Shown: positions 9,315-18,596, counted from the first letter of the stretch. The stretch is DNA of 64,000 bases from Arcobacter aquimarinus (GCF_013177635.1 NZ_CP030944.1:1984001-2048000); one strand, 5' to 3'. Notes: generated by a model from the letters alone, not told the origin. Made by a program: numbers and translations.

Positions 9315-9887
9315 TTAATAGTAATTTTTTTCATAAAAAAATGGTGATGTTGTTTCTATAAATTTTGGCAATTTTTCATCTGCATTTGATAGTATCTGTA
9401 ACTCTTTGGGTATTTTCCAATCAATATTTAGATATTCATCATCAAATTTAACACCTATACTTTGTCCTGCTGCAAAATATCTATCTATTTTTATATTTAC
9501 AATAGCATCTTGGCTTAAAACAGAAAAACCATGTAAAAATCCTCTTGGAATAAATAACTGTTTATTTTCTACACTATCAAGTTCCATACAAATAACTTTT
9601 CCAAAGCTAGGACTTCCAACTCTAAAATCAACTGCAACATCTAAAATCTTTCCTTGTAATACACTTACAAGTTTTGATTGAGCAAAATCAACAGTATTTG
9701 TATGAAGTCCTCTAATGACTCCATATTTACTATAAGAGATATTATCTTGACAAAAATCTACTTTAAATCCGACAAATGAATTAAAACTCTCTTTTTTAAA
9801 AGCTTCAAATACAAATCCACGATTATCTTCATGAAGCTTAGGTTCACAAAGAATAAGTTCTGGTATTTCTAATCTTTTATAATTCAT
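9315..9887 (-). CDS. rfbC: RfbC-type sugar-nucleotide 3,5-epimerase
   Basis: Cupin-fold epimerase of the RmlC family, 190 aa. It keeps GVIRGLH (catalytic His), DVAVDFR and IPRGFLHGF. The normal RGLHYQ motif is RGLHTN here. No rmlA, rmlB or rmlD lies in the window, so the usual dTDP-rhamnose role is not supported locally. It could act on the CDP-4-keto sugar made by the rfbFGH genes, as the related epimerase does in ascarylose synthesis, or complement a rhamnose pathway elsewhere. The start overlaps the preceding stop as TAATG. Confidence 0.82.
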   Translation of the reverse strand: MNYKRLEIPELILCEPKLHEDNRGFVFEAFKKESFNSFVGFKVDFCQDNISYSKYGVIRGLHTNTVDFAQSKLVSVLQGKILDVAVDFRVGSPSFGKVICMELDSVENKQLFIPRGFLHGFSVLSQDAIVNIKIDRYFAAGQSIGVKFDDEYLNIDWKIPKELQILSNADEKLPKFIETTSPFFYEKNYY

Positions 9888-10849
9888 TACTCAAAAGCCT
9901 TTTTATTATCTACAAACTTCATACTTAAAACTAGAACTATCAAAGCAAGTATAAAAGCTACAAAAATATTTGATACAAAATAAACTATAGAAAATAAAAT
10001 TAGATTTAATCCTATAGAATAATTTGTTACTTTATAGTGACTCCAACCTGATTGGGTTAGTCTTTGATATGCGTGTTTTTTATGAGCTTGAGATAATTTT
10101 TCTTTATTTAATTTTCTTCTTATCAAAGTTAAAGTAGCATCAAACCAATAAACACCAAATAATATAATCCATATCCAAAAATTTGTTGATTCTTGATTTG
10201 CATAATAGATTGTAAAAATTGCTATGTTATATCCTAAAAGCGTACTTCCCACATCTCCCATAAATATCTTAGCTTTGTTCCAGTTCCAATATAAAAATCC
10301 TAAAACAGCTACAGCTAGAACTAAAAAATGATTTCCACTAAATAGTACAAATCCAGCAAGTGCTAAAAATACTGCTTGACTTCCTGCATAGCCATTTATT
10401 CCATCTAAAAAATTGTAAAGATTGATGAACCAAATTATCATAAAAAATGCAAAAATATTTGTAAAAATTGGATTTTGTATATCAAAAACACCAAAAGTCA
10501 AAGTATCAAATCCACCTAAAAAGTACAATCCACCAACAGCAACTAATGATTGAACCATAAGTCTTAGTTTTGGGCTTAATTCATAAATATCATCAAAAAA
10601 ACTTACTATTGATATAACAGCACCAAATAGCAAAGCATAAAAAAGATTTGATGAGATTTCACCTATAAAATATAAATAAATCAAACCTATAAACCAAGTA
10701 ATAGCAAGAGCAATTCCTCCACCATGAGGTGTTGGTACTGTATGAGAACTTCTTTCATTTACACTTGCAACAAATGATTTTTTTATCATATAGTTTTTTA
10801 TAAAATATGTAAGTAAAAAAGAGATTAAAAATAATATAATATAAATCAT
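9887..10849 (-). CDS. wbpL: WbpL/WecA-type undecaprenyl-phosphate sugar-phosphate transferase
   Basis: Polytopic membrane enzyme of the MraY/WecA family (320 aa, about ten helices) that starts the repeat unit on undecaprenyl phosphate. Visible motifs are SSHTVPTPHGGGIA near residue 37, SFFDDIYEL, NLYNFLDGINGYAG and KIFMGDVGSTLLG (Asp residues of the active site). The context beside a 4,6-dehydratase and a reductase suggests UDP-QuiNAc or UDP-FucNAc as substrate. It starts 2 bases after the toxin gene stop, so it is co-transcribed with the toxin-antitoxin pair. Confidence 0.9.
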   Translation of the reverse strand: MIYIILFLISFLLTYFIKNYMIKKSFVASVNERSSHTVPTPHGGGIALAITWFIGLIYLYFIGEISSNLFYALLFGAVISIVSFFDDIYELSPKLRLMVQSLVAVGGLYFLGGFDTLTFGVFDIQNPIFTNIFAFFMIIWFINLYNFLDGINGYAGSQAVFLALAGFVLFSGNHFLVLAVAVLGFLYWNWNKAKIFMGDVGSTLLGYNIAIFTIYYANQESTNFWIWIILFGVYWFDATLTLIRRKLNKEKLSQAHKKHAYQRLTQSGWSHYKVTNYSIGLNLILFSIVYFVSNIFVAFILALIVLVLSMKFVDNKKAFE

Positions 10850-10851
10850 AA

Positions 10852-11166
10852 TTAGTTACATCCTATCTTTTCACAAAATATTTTAAATATTTTTTTTTGT
10901 TTTTCTGCATTTATAGTTCCTAAATATTTAAATAATATTGATTTATGAAGAGTGAAATTTTTAGGAACAATTATCAAAAAATCTTTTTTCAATTTTCCAT
11001 CTATCAAATCATAATTTGAAATTATCATGTTATCATCATAATATTGTGTTGTTAGTTGTAAACATATACAATCATCATCTAAGTTTTTGATAACTAAAAC
11101 TGGTCGTATTTTATATTCACTTAAATCCATAAAATAAATCTTTGCTAGATGTATCTGTCCTACCAT
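10852..11166 (-). CDS. Type II toxin of PemK/MazF-like fold
   Basis: A 104-aa basic protein starting GQIHLAKIYFMDLSEYKIRPVLVI, which matches the opening G-x-I and RPVLVI strands of PemK/MazF endoribonucleases. It also has KDFLIIVPK and a C-terminal helix. Its start overlaps the antitoxin stop by 7 bases, typical of a toxin-antitoxin operon. The N-terminal pattern is good, but catalytic residues were not verified. The gene sits inside the polysaccharide locus between the reductase gene and wbpL. Confidence 0.7.
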   Translation of the reverse strand: MVGQIHLAKIYFMDLSEYKIRPVLVIKNLDDDCICLQLTTQYYDDNMIISNYDLIDGKLKKDFLIIVPKNFTLHKSILFKYLGTINAEKQKKIFKIFCEKIGCN

Positions 11167-11423
11167 TTAGAATAATCCTCACTATCTTCTACAAAACTTT
11201 TAGAGTTTAAACCTATCTTTCCAATATTTTCAAGCTCTTTTTTATGCCAGCTCATATAATCATGACTAAATGCTTTTTTTAATATATCATACTCTTCAAA
11301 AGGAATAACAACCACATTTTCACGACCTTTTCTATGAATAATTACCTCATCATTGTTATTGTAAACAGCATCAAATATTGCTTTAAAATTATTTCTAGCT
11401 TCTGTCATACTAACTACTTGCAT
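11160..11423 (-). CDS. Phd/YefM-family antitoxin
   Basis: An 87-aa protein whose N-terminus MQVVSMTEARNNFKAIFDAV and following VIIHRKGRENVVVIPFEEYD are characteristic of Phd/YefM antitoxins. These bind their own operator and neutralise the toxin through the C-terminus. It has AAGGA before the ATG and a nearby -10 box (11449-11454). It normally partners RelE/YoeB or Doc toxins. Here the partner looks MazF-like. Confidence 0.82.
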   Translation of the reverse strand: MQVVSMTEARNNFKAIFDAVYNNNDEVIIHRKGRENVVVIPFEEYDILKKAFSHDYMSWHKKELENIGKIGLNSKSFVEDSEDYSKW

Positions 11424-11448
11424 AATTTATCCTTACGTTTTTTTGTAC

Positions 11449-11454
11449 ATTATA
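11449..11454 (-). promoter_or_regulatory. -10 box for the toxin-antitoxin operon
   Basis: TATAAT on the minus strand, 25 bases before the antitoxin ATG, within an imperfect palindrome (TGTACATTATAACA) that could be an autoregulatory operator. The 60-base gap upstream is one of the few larger spaces in the locus. Confidence 0.5.
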
Positions 11455-11483
11455 ACATGAAATTTTATAAAGTGTTTAAGTTT

Positions 11484-12344
11484 CTAGATATATTCACCTT
11501 TTATCATCAATTTTATAGCCTCTTCCACACTATATGGATTTTTTAGGTTTAATTTATCTTTTGTGATACTGTTATCTACTTCCAAACTTCCATAAAGTCG
11601 CTTGTGAAATGATGGTTTTAGTATCTTCAATAAACTTTCAAAAAATGGTACTTTTATTAGATATATTTTTTTATCAAGATTTTTTGCTATTAACTCTATC
11701 AATCTTGAAGTGCTAAGAGATTCATCATCACTTACCAGAAATATTCCTGCTTTTTGTTGAGTTATTACCTCATCTACGATGAAACAAAGATTTTGAATAG
11801 ATATAAAACTTCTTTTATTCTCAATTTTATCTAGAGGTATAATAGGTATTTTTTTTACAAGTTTTATCAAACTATCTATATTTCCAGGAGCATTCTTACC
11901 ATAAATCATAGGTGGTCTGATAATACTCACTACAAAATTATCATCAATTAATTTCAAAAGTTCTTTTTCTGCTTCTAGCTTACTTTTTCCATAAGGTGTA
12001 ATTGGATTGCAAATATTATTTTCATCTAATTTTTCTTCCTCTTCACCATAAACTGCAATAGTGCTTATAAATACAAACTGTTTTACGCCATTTTGTTTTG
12101 CTAGCTTTGCAAGTTTTACTGGATACTCAACATTTATATCATGATATTTTTCATAAGAATGTTCTACTTTTTGATGTACAAGTGCGGCACAATGTAAAAT
12201 AATATCTATTCTATCAAAATTAATATCTTCTATTTTTTGATTTAATAATGAAAATTTTTCAAACAAATATTTATTTTTATGTTGGTTTATAAAACTACTC
12301 CCTAAATAGCCGGTTGAACCAGTAATTAAAAGATTTTTAATCAT
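11484..12344 (-). CDS. NAD-dependent sugar-nucleotide reductase/epimerase, WbpK/WbpV-like
   Basis: Extended SDR enzyme, 286 aa: GSTGYLGSSF nucleotide-binding loop at residues 8-17, FISTIAVYG and YGKSKLEAEK with the catalytic Tyr and Lys, and RPPMIYG. Its position next to wbpL and the 4,6-dehydratase suggests it reduces UDP-4-keto-6-deoxy-GlcNAc to UDP-QuiNAc or UDP-FucNAc, as WbpV/WbpK do in Pseudomonas. This specificity is inferred. It overlaps the upstream glycosyltransferase gene by 8 bases. Confidence 0.8.
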   Translation of the reverse strand: MIKNLLITGSTGYLGSSFINQHKNKYLFEKFSLLNQKIEDINFDRIDIILHCAALVHQKVEHSYEKYHDINVEYPVKLAKLAKQNGVKQFVFISTIAVYGEEEEKLDENNICNPITPYGKSKLEAEKELLKLIDDNFVVSIIRPPMIYGKNAPGNIDSLIKLVKKIPIIPLDKIENKRSFISIQNLCFIVDEVITQQKAGIFLVSDDESLSTSRLIELIAKNLDKKIYLIKVPFFESLLKILKPSFHKRLYGSLEVDNSITKDKLNLKNPYSVEEAIKLMIKGEYI

Positions 12345-13374
12345 TTGATATATCTTTATAATAATTAATATAACTATTTCTATTTAATTCTAAATTATAA
12401 CTATTGTTAAATAATTTTAGTGATTTTTCTGAGAATTTATTATTATTTGAAATAGTATTAATTATTGCATTTTTTATTTCATCAATATTATTTTTAACCA
12501 AAATTCCATTTTCATCAATAAGTTCAAAACATCCTCCAACATCACTTAAAATAATTGGTAATTTTGAACTCATAGCTTCTAAAGCAGATAATGGTAAACC
12601 TTCACTATCTGAAATCAAAGCAAAAATATCATAATTTTTAAAATCATTAAATCCATCTATTTCTCCATAAAAAATTACATTTTTATGTTTTATAGATTCT
12701 AAATAATTTCTTTGAGAACCATCCCCCACTATATGTAGTTCAACATCGTTCAAATCTTTAGTTGCTTCAATTAATAAATCAACTCTTTTAGGAATTTCTA
12801 ATCTAGCAACAGTTAATAACTTTATTTTTTCATCTTGTTTTTTTAAAATTTCTCTATTTTTTATAGGATATATTTTATTCGTAATCCACTTTAATTTATT
12901 ATCATTGATTTTTATAATATCTTTTGCGTTCTGAAAATCTTTTTTTGAGATACAAAGAATTGAATCACTAATTTTTGAAAGTTGTCTTTCAATAAAAGTA
13001 TATAAAAAAGCTAATTTCCCTCCATTATAAATAGAAGACCAACCATGACTTACATATATAACTTTTATTTTTTCATTAAATAATTTAATTAATCTTGAAT
13101 AAATTCCTGCATTTGCAGAACTTGCAATTATTAAATTTATATTATTATATTTTATAAATTTGTTTAATAGCAATAAATAAGAAAAAGAAAGTCTTCTATA
13201 TATTAATTTATTTAAAAATTTATCTTGAACTTGCACATTTTGAGAAAGCCATCCATCTTCATCAGTTGCTAAAAAACAATTAAAATTATTTGAACAGATT
13301 TCAATTTGTTCTTTTGTCCATTTTTGAGCCCCACCATTTTGGGATTTCGTCACCATAAATAAAATATTTTTCAT
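12337..13374 (-). CDS. Glycosyltransferase family 4-like
   Basis: A two-domain GT-B enzyme of 345 aa. The C-terminal half has LLTVARLEIPKRVDLLIEA and the E-x7-E motif in EGLPLSALEAMSSKLP (about residue 256), which binds the nucleotide sugar in GT4 retaining transferases. The N-terminus KSQNGGAQKWTKE is the usual acceptor-loop region. It would add one sugar of the repeat unit on the cytoplasmic face. The linkage cannot be predicted. Confidence 0.85.
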   Translation of the reverse strand: MKNILFMVTKSQNGGAQKWTKEQIEICSNNFNCFLATDEDGWLSQNVQVQDKFLNKLIYRRLSFSYLLLLNKFIKYNNINLIIASSANAGIYSRLIKLFNEKIKVIYVSHGWSSIYNGGKLAFLYTFIERQLSKISDSILCISKKDFQNAKDIIKINDNKLKWITNKIYPIKNREILKKQDEKIKLLTVARLEIPKRVDLLIEATKDLNDVELHIVGDGSQRNYLESIKHKNVIFYGEIDGFNDFKNYDIFALISDSEGLPLSALEAMSSKLPIILSDVGGCFELIDENGILVKNNIDEIKNAIINTISNNNKFSEKSLKLFNNSYNLELNRNSYINYYKDISND

Positions 13375-14306
13375 AACTTCTTAATTCCTTGATTGAATTC
13401 AACAAATTCATTTATTTCTAAATATTTTTTTATTTTTTTATTATCACAAATAGATTCTTTTATATCTCCATTTCTAGGCTGTAAATAATTTATTTTAATA
13501 TTTTTAGAATATTTATGATTTAATACACTTACTAAATTATTTATTGATATTTTTTTAGATGTTCCTACACAAAAAACTTCCCCTGAAACATTTGAATTAT
13601 TCATAGCTTTTATATTTGCTTTTGCTACATCTTTTACATATACAAAATCTCTATACTGTTCACCATTTCCATAAATGTTTGGTATTTCATCGTTTTTAAA
13701 CTTTTTTTCAAAAATTGAAATTACACCACTATAATCACTTGTAGCACTTTGTCTTTCTCCATAAACATTAAAATATCGTAAGCATACAGTCTCTACTCCA
13801 TAAAGTTCACTATATAGTTTCATATATTGTTCACCAATAAGTTTTTCATATCCATAAGGGGAAATAGGTTTAGTAATAGAGTTTTCATTTTTAGGTTGAG
13901 TTGGTTCATCTCCATAAACAGCAGCAGAACTAGAAAAAACAACTCTTTTTACACTATTTAACTTTGCTGACTCCAAAATATTTAAAGTACCTTTTACATT
14001 TACTTCATTTGATAAAAGAGGATTTAATATTGACTCCTGAACTGATACGATAGCAGCTAGGTGATAAATATATTCTATTTTTTTATCTCTTATAATTTTA
14101 TTTATTTCCTCGAAATTTCTAATATCTACTTCTATAAATTGAAATCTATTTTCTTTATCTATAGATTTTATAAACTCTAAATTTTCTTTTGTTCCACTAT
14201 AGAAATTATCTATACCAATAATACAATTATTTTGATCTTTTAAAAGTTCTTCTATTAAATGTGAAGCTATAAATCCAGCACTTCCTGTTAGTAAAATATT
14301 TTTCAT
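13371..14306 (-). CDS. NAD-dependent sugar-nucleotide 4-epimerase
   Basis: Extended SDR family, 311 aa: GSAGFIASHL at 8-17, HLAAIVSVQES, FSSSAAVYGDEP and YGYEKLIGEQ (catalytic Tyr/Lys), then LRYFNVYGERQ. The pattern is that of GalE/WbpP-type UDP-hexose or UDP-HexNAc 4-epimerases. It has a 4-base overlap with the downstream glycosyltransferase gene. It probably supplies a galacto-configured donor. Substrate inferred only from family. Confidence 0.8.
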   Translation of the reverse strand: MKNILLTGSAGFIASHLIEELLKDQNNCIIGIDNFYSGTKENLEFIKSIDKENRFQFIEVDIRNFEEINKIIRDKKIEYIYHLAAIVSVQESILNPLLSNEVNVKGTLNILESAKLNSVKRVVFSSSAAVYGDEPTQPKNENSITKPISPYGYEKLIGEQYMKLYSELYGVETVCLRYFNVYGERQSATSDYSGVISIFEKKFKNDEIPNIYGNGEQYRDFVYVKDVAKANIKAMNNSNVSGEVFCVGTSKKISINNLVSVLNHKYSKNIKINYLQPRNGDIKESICDNKKIKKYLEINEFVEFNQGIKKL

Positions 14307-14309
14307 TAA

Positions 14310-15647
14310 TTAATACATTTCCCTTCTTAAATTAATTTTCTTCAAAAAAATAATGATTTTATATATAAACCAAACAAAACTTATTAAAATAATATTCAAT
14401 ATTAAACCTTTAAAAAATGGGAAAGAAGAAAAGCCACCAGTTATTGACGATGATGTTATATACATTGGTAAAGAAAATATAACTGCTATATTTCTATTAA
14501 AAAATAACTTCATATAGATAAACATAACTTTAATTCCTAAAACATAACTTAATCCCATTATAAAAGGAGATAAAACTAAAAGGCTCCAACCGCCTATGCC
14601 ATATGCTTCAGAAATAAACATAGAATTTTTAACTCCCATTTGCTCAAAATTATAACTTTCTGTAAATAGCATCAGTGCTTTATCATATGGTATATAATTA
14701 TTAAATAAACTCGCAAATGGTATACAGTGTAAATAAAATTCTCCTTCTAATTTAGGTATACTCAAAGTTTCAAAAACTCCAGCCATTTGACCTACTCCTA
14801 ACCTTTCTACTAAAAATATATTTAATTTTTCAATAGTCAATTCAGAAATTTGTAAAGATACTATAAAAAATAAAAGCATATAAATAATGGGTAAATATAC
14901 TAATAATGTAAAAAATACTTTACTAAAAGAAATATTTATTCCTTTAATATAAGTATATGAAATAAAAAATAACATTATAGAAAATATTAAAGGTGCTTTA
15001 TCACCTGCAGCAGAAGCTAAAAGCAATGAAATACTTAAATATATTATTAATTTTAAATACTTTTTCAGAACAAGAAGTATTCCAGAGTATATCGAAGCAA
15101 CTACATATGACATAACTATTAAATACTGTATTTGTGAAGGTAAATAAGAATTATGAGTATTACTTAATCTAATCTGTAAAATACTTGAATCTGAAATTAT
15201 TGATTCAATTAATGCATGTTTATAATTTAAAAAAAATATAGAAAAAACTAATAAAAATAATCCTAAAAAAACAAATGTATTAACAAAAATAACTAATTCC
15301 CTATTTTTAATTGCACTTTGTTTATATTCTAAATCTATACTTGGTAACAAAACTTTTGAAAAAATAGCTAAAGTCAATAAAAATAAAAATATTGATACTA
15401 AACTTACTAATGATATCCAAAATATATCTTTATCTTTTGCAAATAAAATAATTTCTGAAAATTTAGATATACCATAATAATTAAGTAATAAAAGTGGCAA
15501 ATATATAAATAACAACTCCCTATATATAAGCAAACTCCAAACTGATCCATTTTTAAAATTTATTTCTAATACTGTTTTTTTTGTAAAATAATAAAAAATA
15601 AATATACTAGTTAATAAACCTATTAAAATAACAAAAGTTTCAATCAT
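14310..15647 (-). CDS. wzy: Wzy-like O-antigen polymerase
   Basis: An integral membrane protein of 445 aa with about 10-12 hydrophobic segments and a larger loop (about residues 265-330), the usual architecture of Wzy. Sequence motifs are poorly conserved in this family. The call rests on topology, on context between wzx and wzz, and on the absence of any other candidate in the locus. The coding sequence is richer in A and T than the wbp genes, as is usual for wzx/wzy. Confidence 0.7.
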   Translation of the reverse strand: MIETFVILIGLLTSIFIFYYFTKKTVLEINFKNGSVWSLLIYRELLFIYLPLLLLNYYGISKFSEIILFAKDKDIFWISLVSLVSIFLFLLTLAIFSKVLLPSIDLEYKQSAIKNRELVIFVNTFVFLGLFLLVFSIFFLNYKHALIESIISDSSILQIRLSNTHNSYLPSQIQYLIVMSYVVASIYSGILLVLKKYLKLIIYLSISLLLASAAGDKAPLIFSIMLFFISYTYIKGINISFSKVFFTLLVYLPIIYMLLFFIVSLQISELTIEKLNIFLVERLGVGQMAGVFETLSIPKLEGEFYLHCIPFASLFNNYIPYDKALMLFTESYNFEQMGVKNSMFISEAYGIGGWSLLVLSPFIMGLSYVLGIKVMFIYMKLFFNRNIAVIFSLPMYITSSSITGGFSSFPFFKGLILNIILISFVWFIYKIIIFLKKINLRREMY

Positions 15648-15650
15648 TTA

Positions 15651-16754
15651 TTATCTTTTAATTAACTGTTTATAATTATTAATATCTGTATACAATTTAT
15701 TTAATAATCCAGTTTTTGATATAAAATCTATACTACTAATTCTTATTTTTTCTCTTGAAATTTTTTTTAAATTAACTGCAAAAGTATACATCTCTTTTAC
15801 ATCAACCTCCCCTACTTTATAATATTCAAATTTAGGAGGAATAGCTGAATCTTGAAATCCAGAATATACAGGTAACCCATATGCTAAATATTCTCTTACT
15901 TTCAAGGCTGAACCTTCTTTTAATCCTTCTCTAAATAAAGCTAATGAGTCTAATCCAATATCACATTTTTCAAGAACTTTATTATAATCATCTTCTGTTA
16001 AATGACCATATGTTACTATATTATTAATGTTGTTAATATTTGCAATACTTATCAAATCTTTTTTTAATATATTTCCAATAAGGTGGAATTTTATATTATT
16101 ATTTTTAATAAAATCTTCATTTTGCTTTATATTATCCAAAAGTAAGTCTAATCCATGCCATTCTGAAAATATACTACAAACAAATGCTATATTAACTTCA
16201 CTATCAATTCTGCAATCATTTAATAATGAAACAATTTCAGTATTAATGCCATTAGGATACAAAAAAGTTTTTACTCCAGCCCTTTTATTTTGATATTCAG
16301 CTATATCATTTGTTACACAAATAGCACCTCTAACTTGTTTTAAACTTATAAATCCTGTAATTTTTTCAACTAAGGAAGCTACTTTACCCTTCCAATTTTT
16401 TCTAACTACTCTTAAACCTTCTACTTCTTTTCCATGATGAACACTAAATCTATTTTTTACAAACCATCCAAATAAAATTACGAATATATCAAAAGTAATA
16501 TGTCTATTTATAACAATATCATAATTTTTTTGATTTTTAATTATATATATCCATGTATAAAGATTTCTAAAAAGCAAATTTCTAAATATTTTAGGAGGAT
16601 TAACTTCATGCATACTATCTTCAATTTTTCCATCATGAATAACTACTATATTCCAATCTATTTTTAAGTCCTGAGATGATTCTATTTCCCATTTCAGTTG
16701 TTTTTTTGCTCCACTAAAAAAATCTCTCATACTACTAACATATAAAACTTTCAT
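15651..16754 (-). CDS. Glycosyltransferase, GT4-like
   Basis: 367 aa. The opening KVLYVSSMRDFFSGAKKQL is like the N-terminal strand and acceptor loop of GT-B enzymes. The C-terminal EGSALKVREYLAYGLPVYSG matches the donor-binding region, with E-x7-E. It is tightly packed (3-base gaps) between the polymerase and the amidotransferase. It may transfer the amidated uronic acid, but that is a guess from position. Confidence 0.75.
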   Translation of the reverse strand: MKVLYVSSMRDFFSGAKKQLKWEIESSQDLKIDWNIVVIHDGKIEDSMHEVNPPKIFRNLLFRNLYTWIYIIKNQKNYDIVINRHITFDIFVILFGWFVKNRFSVHHGKEVEGLRVVRKNWKGKVASLVEKITGFISLKQVRGAICVTNDIAEYQNKRAGVKTFLYPNGINTEIVSLLNDCRIDSEVNIAFVCSIFSEWHGLDLLLDNIKQNEDFIKNNNIKFHLIGNILKKDLISIANINNINNIVTYGHLTEDDYNKVLEKCDIGLDSLALFREGLKEGSALKVREYLAYGLPVYSGFQDSAIPPKFEYYKVGEVDVKEMYTFAVNLKKISREKIRISSIDFISKTGLLNKLYTDINNYKQLIKR

Positions 16755-16757
16755 TAA

Positions 16758-18596
16758 TTAAAATTCCTTATAAAGTTTTGGTATTGAATTTACCACTTTT
16801 ATAACTTCATTAAAATCTAGTCCCAGCGTATCTAAATACCATCTTATATTTTGATATCTTGGTTGATTTTCATCTTCTATTAACTGTAAAGCTTTTTCTC
16901 TACTCAATTGACCTTCTCTTATTTGGTTACTTCTAAAAGTATCATGTTCTGTAAATCCAGCAACTGTATAATAAACATAATTATAAAAACCTGCTGTTCC
17001 ATCTCCAATACGCCAAGTTGTACTAGTATCAATTGCTGTTTCCCAATTATATTGATTTATTAAAGTATCATTTAATATATCTTCTTCCCATGTCCAATAA
17101 TCAAAAATGTGATAATAATCCTCTTTTTGCATAAAGCTTCTATAGTACTCACCAGACAATGTATCCCATAAAGAACTATTAAAATAACCTGGACTCTCAA
17201 GCATAGCTTTAAATCTTTTACTATGGTATCTTAGTTGTTTCATTACTCCATTAGTATAAACTTTATCTTCTTCAAAATCAGGTTTTATACCTAAAAATCC
17301 TGTTTTAAAATGAGTTTGTTCTAATGGATTAACTCCCCAAAGATTAAGATTTATTCCAGTTTGTTTTTTAATCTCTTCTACATATCTAAAAAAATGTTTA
17401 TCTCCAGCTGTTAACATCGCCATCATTCCAAGATGTGGCGATTTAAGCCATGCTTGTAAATTCATCTTAATATTTTTTCTTTTTTGTGAAATATCCGCAG
17501 CTACAATAATATTTTCTACTCCCATATCTCCACACATTTGACTTATATTTCTTCTTCCTAGGTCTGTTACCATTCCCCAATCATAAGTATAAGTTACAGG
17601 TTTCATTCCAAGTTCATTAACTATTAGATGCAACCCATAACAGCTATCTCTGCCTCCAGAAAAAGGAACTATACAATCTAGCTCTTTTCCTGGTCTTCTA
17701 TAAGGTTCTACTAATTTAAATAATTCTTCTTTAGGCTTTGGTTTATTTCTTTTTTTATAATTATTACAGTAATTACAAACACCTTTATCATCAAACTTTA
17801 TAAAAGGCATAGTTTCTGGTAATATACATTTAGTACATCTTTTTAAATTTAATTCTTTTAAAGTTTTAAACTCTAATAATTTTTCTTCATTTTGATTAAA
17901 TTTAAACTCAGGAATAAGATTTTCCGTTCTACTATTATCATCTATTACTAATAAATTTTGTTCTGAAAAAGGAATATCCAAAATTAAAGCTTCATCTCTT
18001 ATTTGTTTTATACTTTCACAATTAATTTGATCCAATGCATATCTCTCTGAAGCAAAATAAATGTCATCCTTTAAATATCCTACGTACAAACTTCCATTGT
18101 TAGAAAACAAAAGAAGCTTACCACGTTTTGGTAATAATAATGCACATGCGACTACTCCTCTACATTTACTTAATATTTGATTTACTAATTTATTTTCATC
18201 TGAATTATTTTTTAAATATTCTTCAGCAATTGCAACTATAACTTCTGAATCTATTTGATATTTTCTTTGAACTGTCAACTTTTCCCAAATTTCTTTTTCA
18301 TTTACAATTATTCCATTGTGTATAGCACAAATATCATCTCTTATAACTGGTTGGTTATCCCCTAAACCGTTTGTTATAAGTCTACTATGCCCAAGTACAA
18401 TATTGCTATTATATGGTTTTATTTTCTTTAAAAGTTTTTCTATATTATAATCAGCCCTATTTATCTTATATATTCCACCATCAAAATGAATTAATCCACT
18501 AGAATCAACACCTCTTTGCTCCGAATGCTTTACTAGTTTCTCAAATTTTTCTTGGTTAATTTTATATTTAGATATTTGTCCAAATATTCCACACAT
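16758..18596 (-). CDS. N-acetyl sugar amidotransferase with fused class II glutaminase
   Basis: Residues 1 to about 230 form an Ntn-type class II glutaminase: Met1-Cys2 (MCGIFG), RGVDSSG, HSRLITNG and HNGIIVN. From about 250 follows a WbpG/PseA-type domain with paired CxxC motifs (CTKC, CNYC) and a PP-loop SGGRDS near 313. The known role of this family is to turn an N-acetyl or carboxyl group of a sugar nucleotide into an acetamidino or amide group using glutamine-derived ammonia and ATP. In Pseudomonas, WbpG uses separate HisH/HisF-like partners, whereas here the ammonia donor is built in. The likely substrate is the diacetamido-uronic acid made by wbpABED. Confidence 0.85.
   Translation of the reverse strand: MCGIFGQISKYKINQEKFEKLVKHSEQRGVDSSGLIHFDGGIYKINRADYNIEKLLKKIKPYNSNIVLGHSRLITNGLGDNQPVIRDDICAIHNGIIVNEKEIWEKLTVQRKYQIDSEVIVAIAEEYLKNNSDENKLVNQILSKCRGVVACALLLPKRGKLLLFSNNGSLYVGYLKDDIYFASERYALDQINCESIKQIRDEALILDIPFSEQNLLVIDDNSRTENLIPEFKFNQNEEKLLEFKTLKELNLKRCTKCILPETMPFIKFDDKGVCNYCNNYKKRNKPKPKEELFKLVEPYRRPGKELDCIVPFSGGRDSCYGLHLIVNELGMKPVTYTYDWGMVTDLGRRNISQMCGDMGVENIIVAADISQKRKNIKMNLQAWLKSPHLGMMAMLTAGDKHFFRYVEEIKKQTGINLNLWGVNPLEQTHFKTGFLGIKPDFEEDKVYTNGVMKQLRYHSKRFKAMLESPGYFNSSLWDTLSGEYYRSFMQKEDYYHIFDYWTWEEDILNDTLINQYNWETAIDTSTTWRIGDGTAGFYNYVYYTVAGFTEHDTFRSNQIREGQLSREKALQLIEDENQPRYQNIRWYLDTLGLDFNEVIKVVNSIPKLYKEF

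Noticed and set aside
9304-9334. Ten-residue longer N-terminus for the WbpM/PglF gene
   Set aside because: The ATG at 9304 has a perfect AAGGAG. The longer form overlaps rfbC and adds residues not typical of the family.
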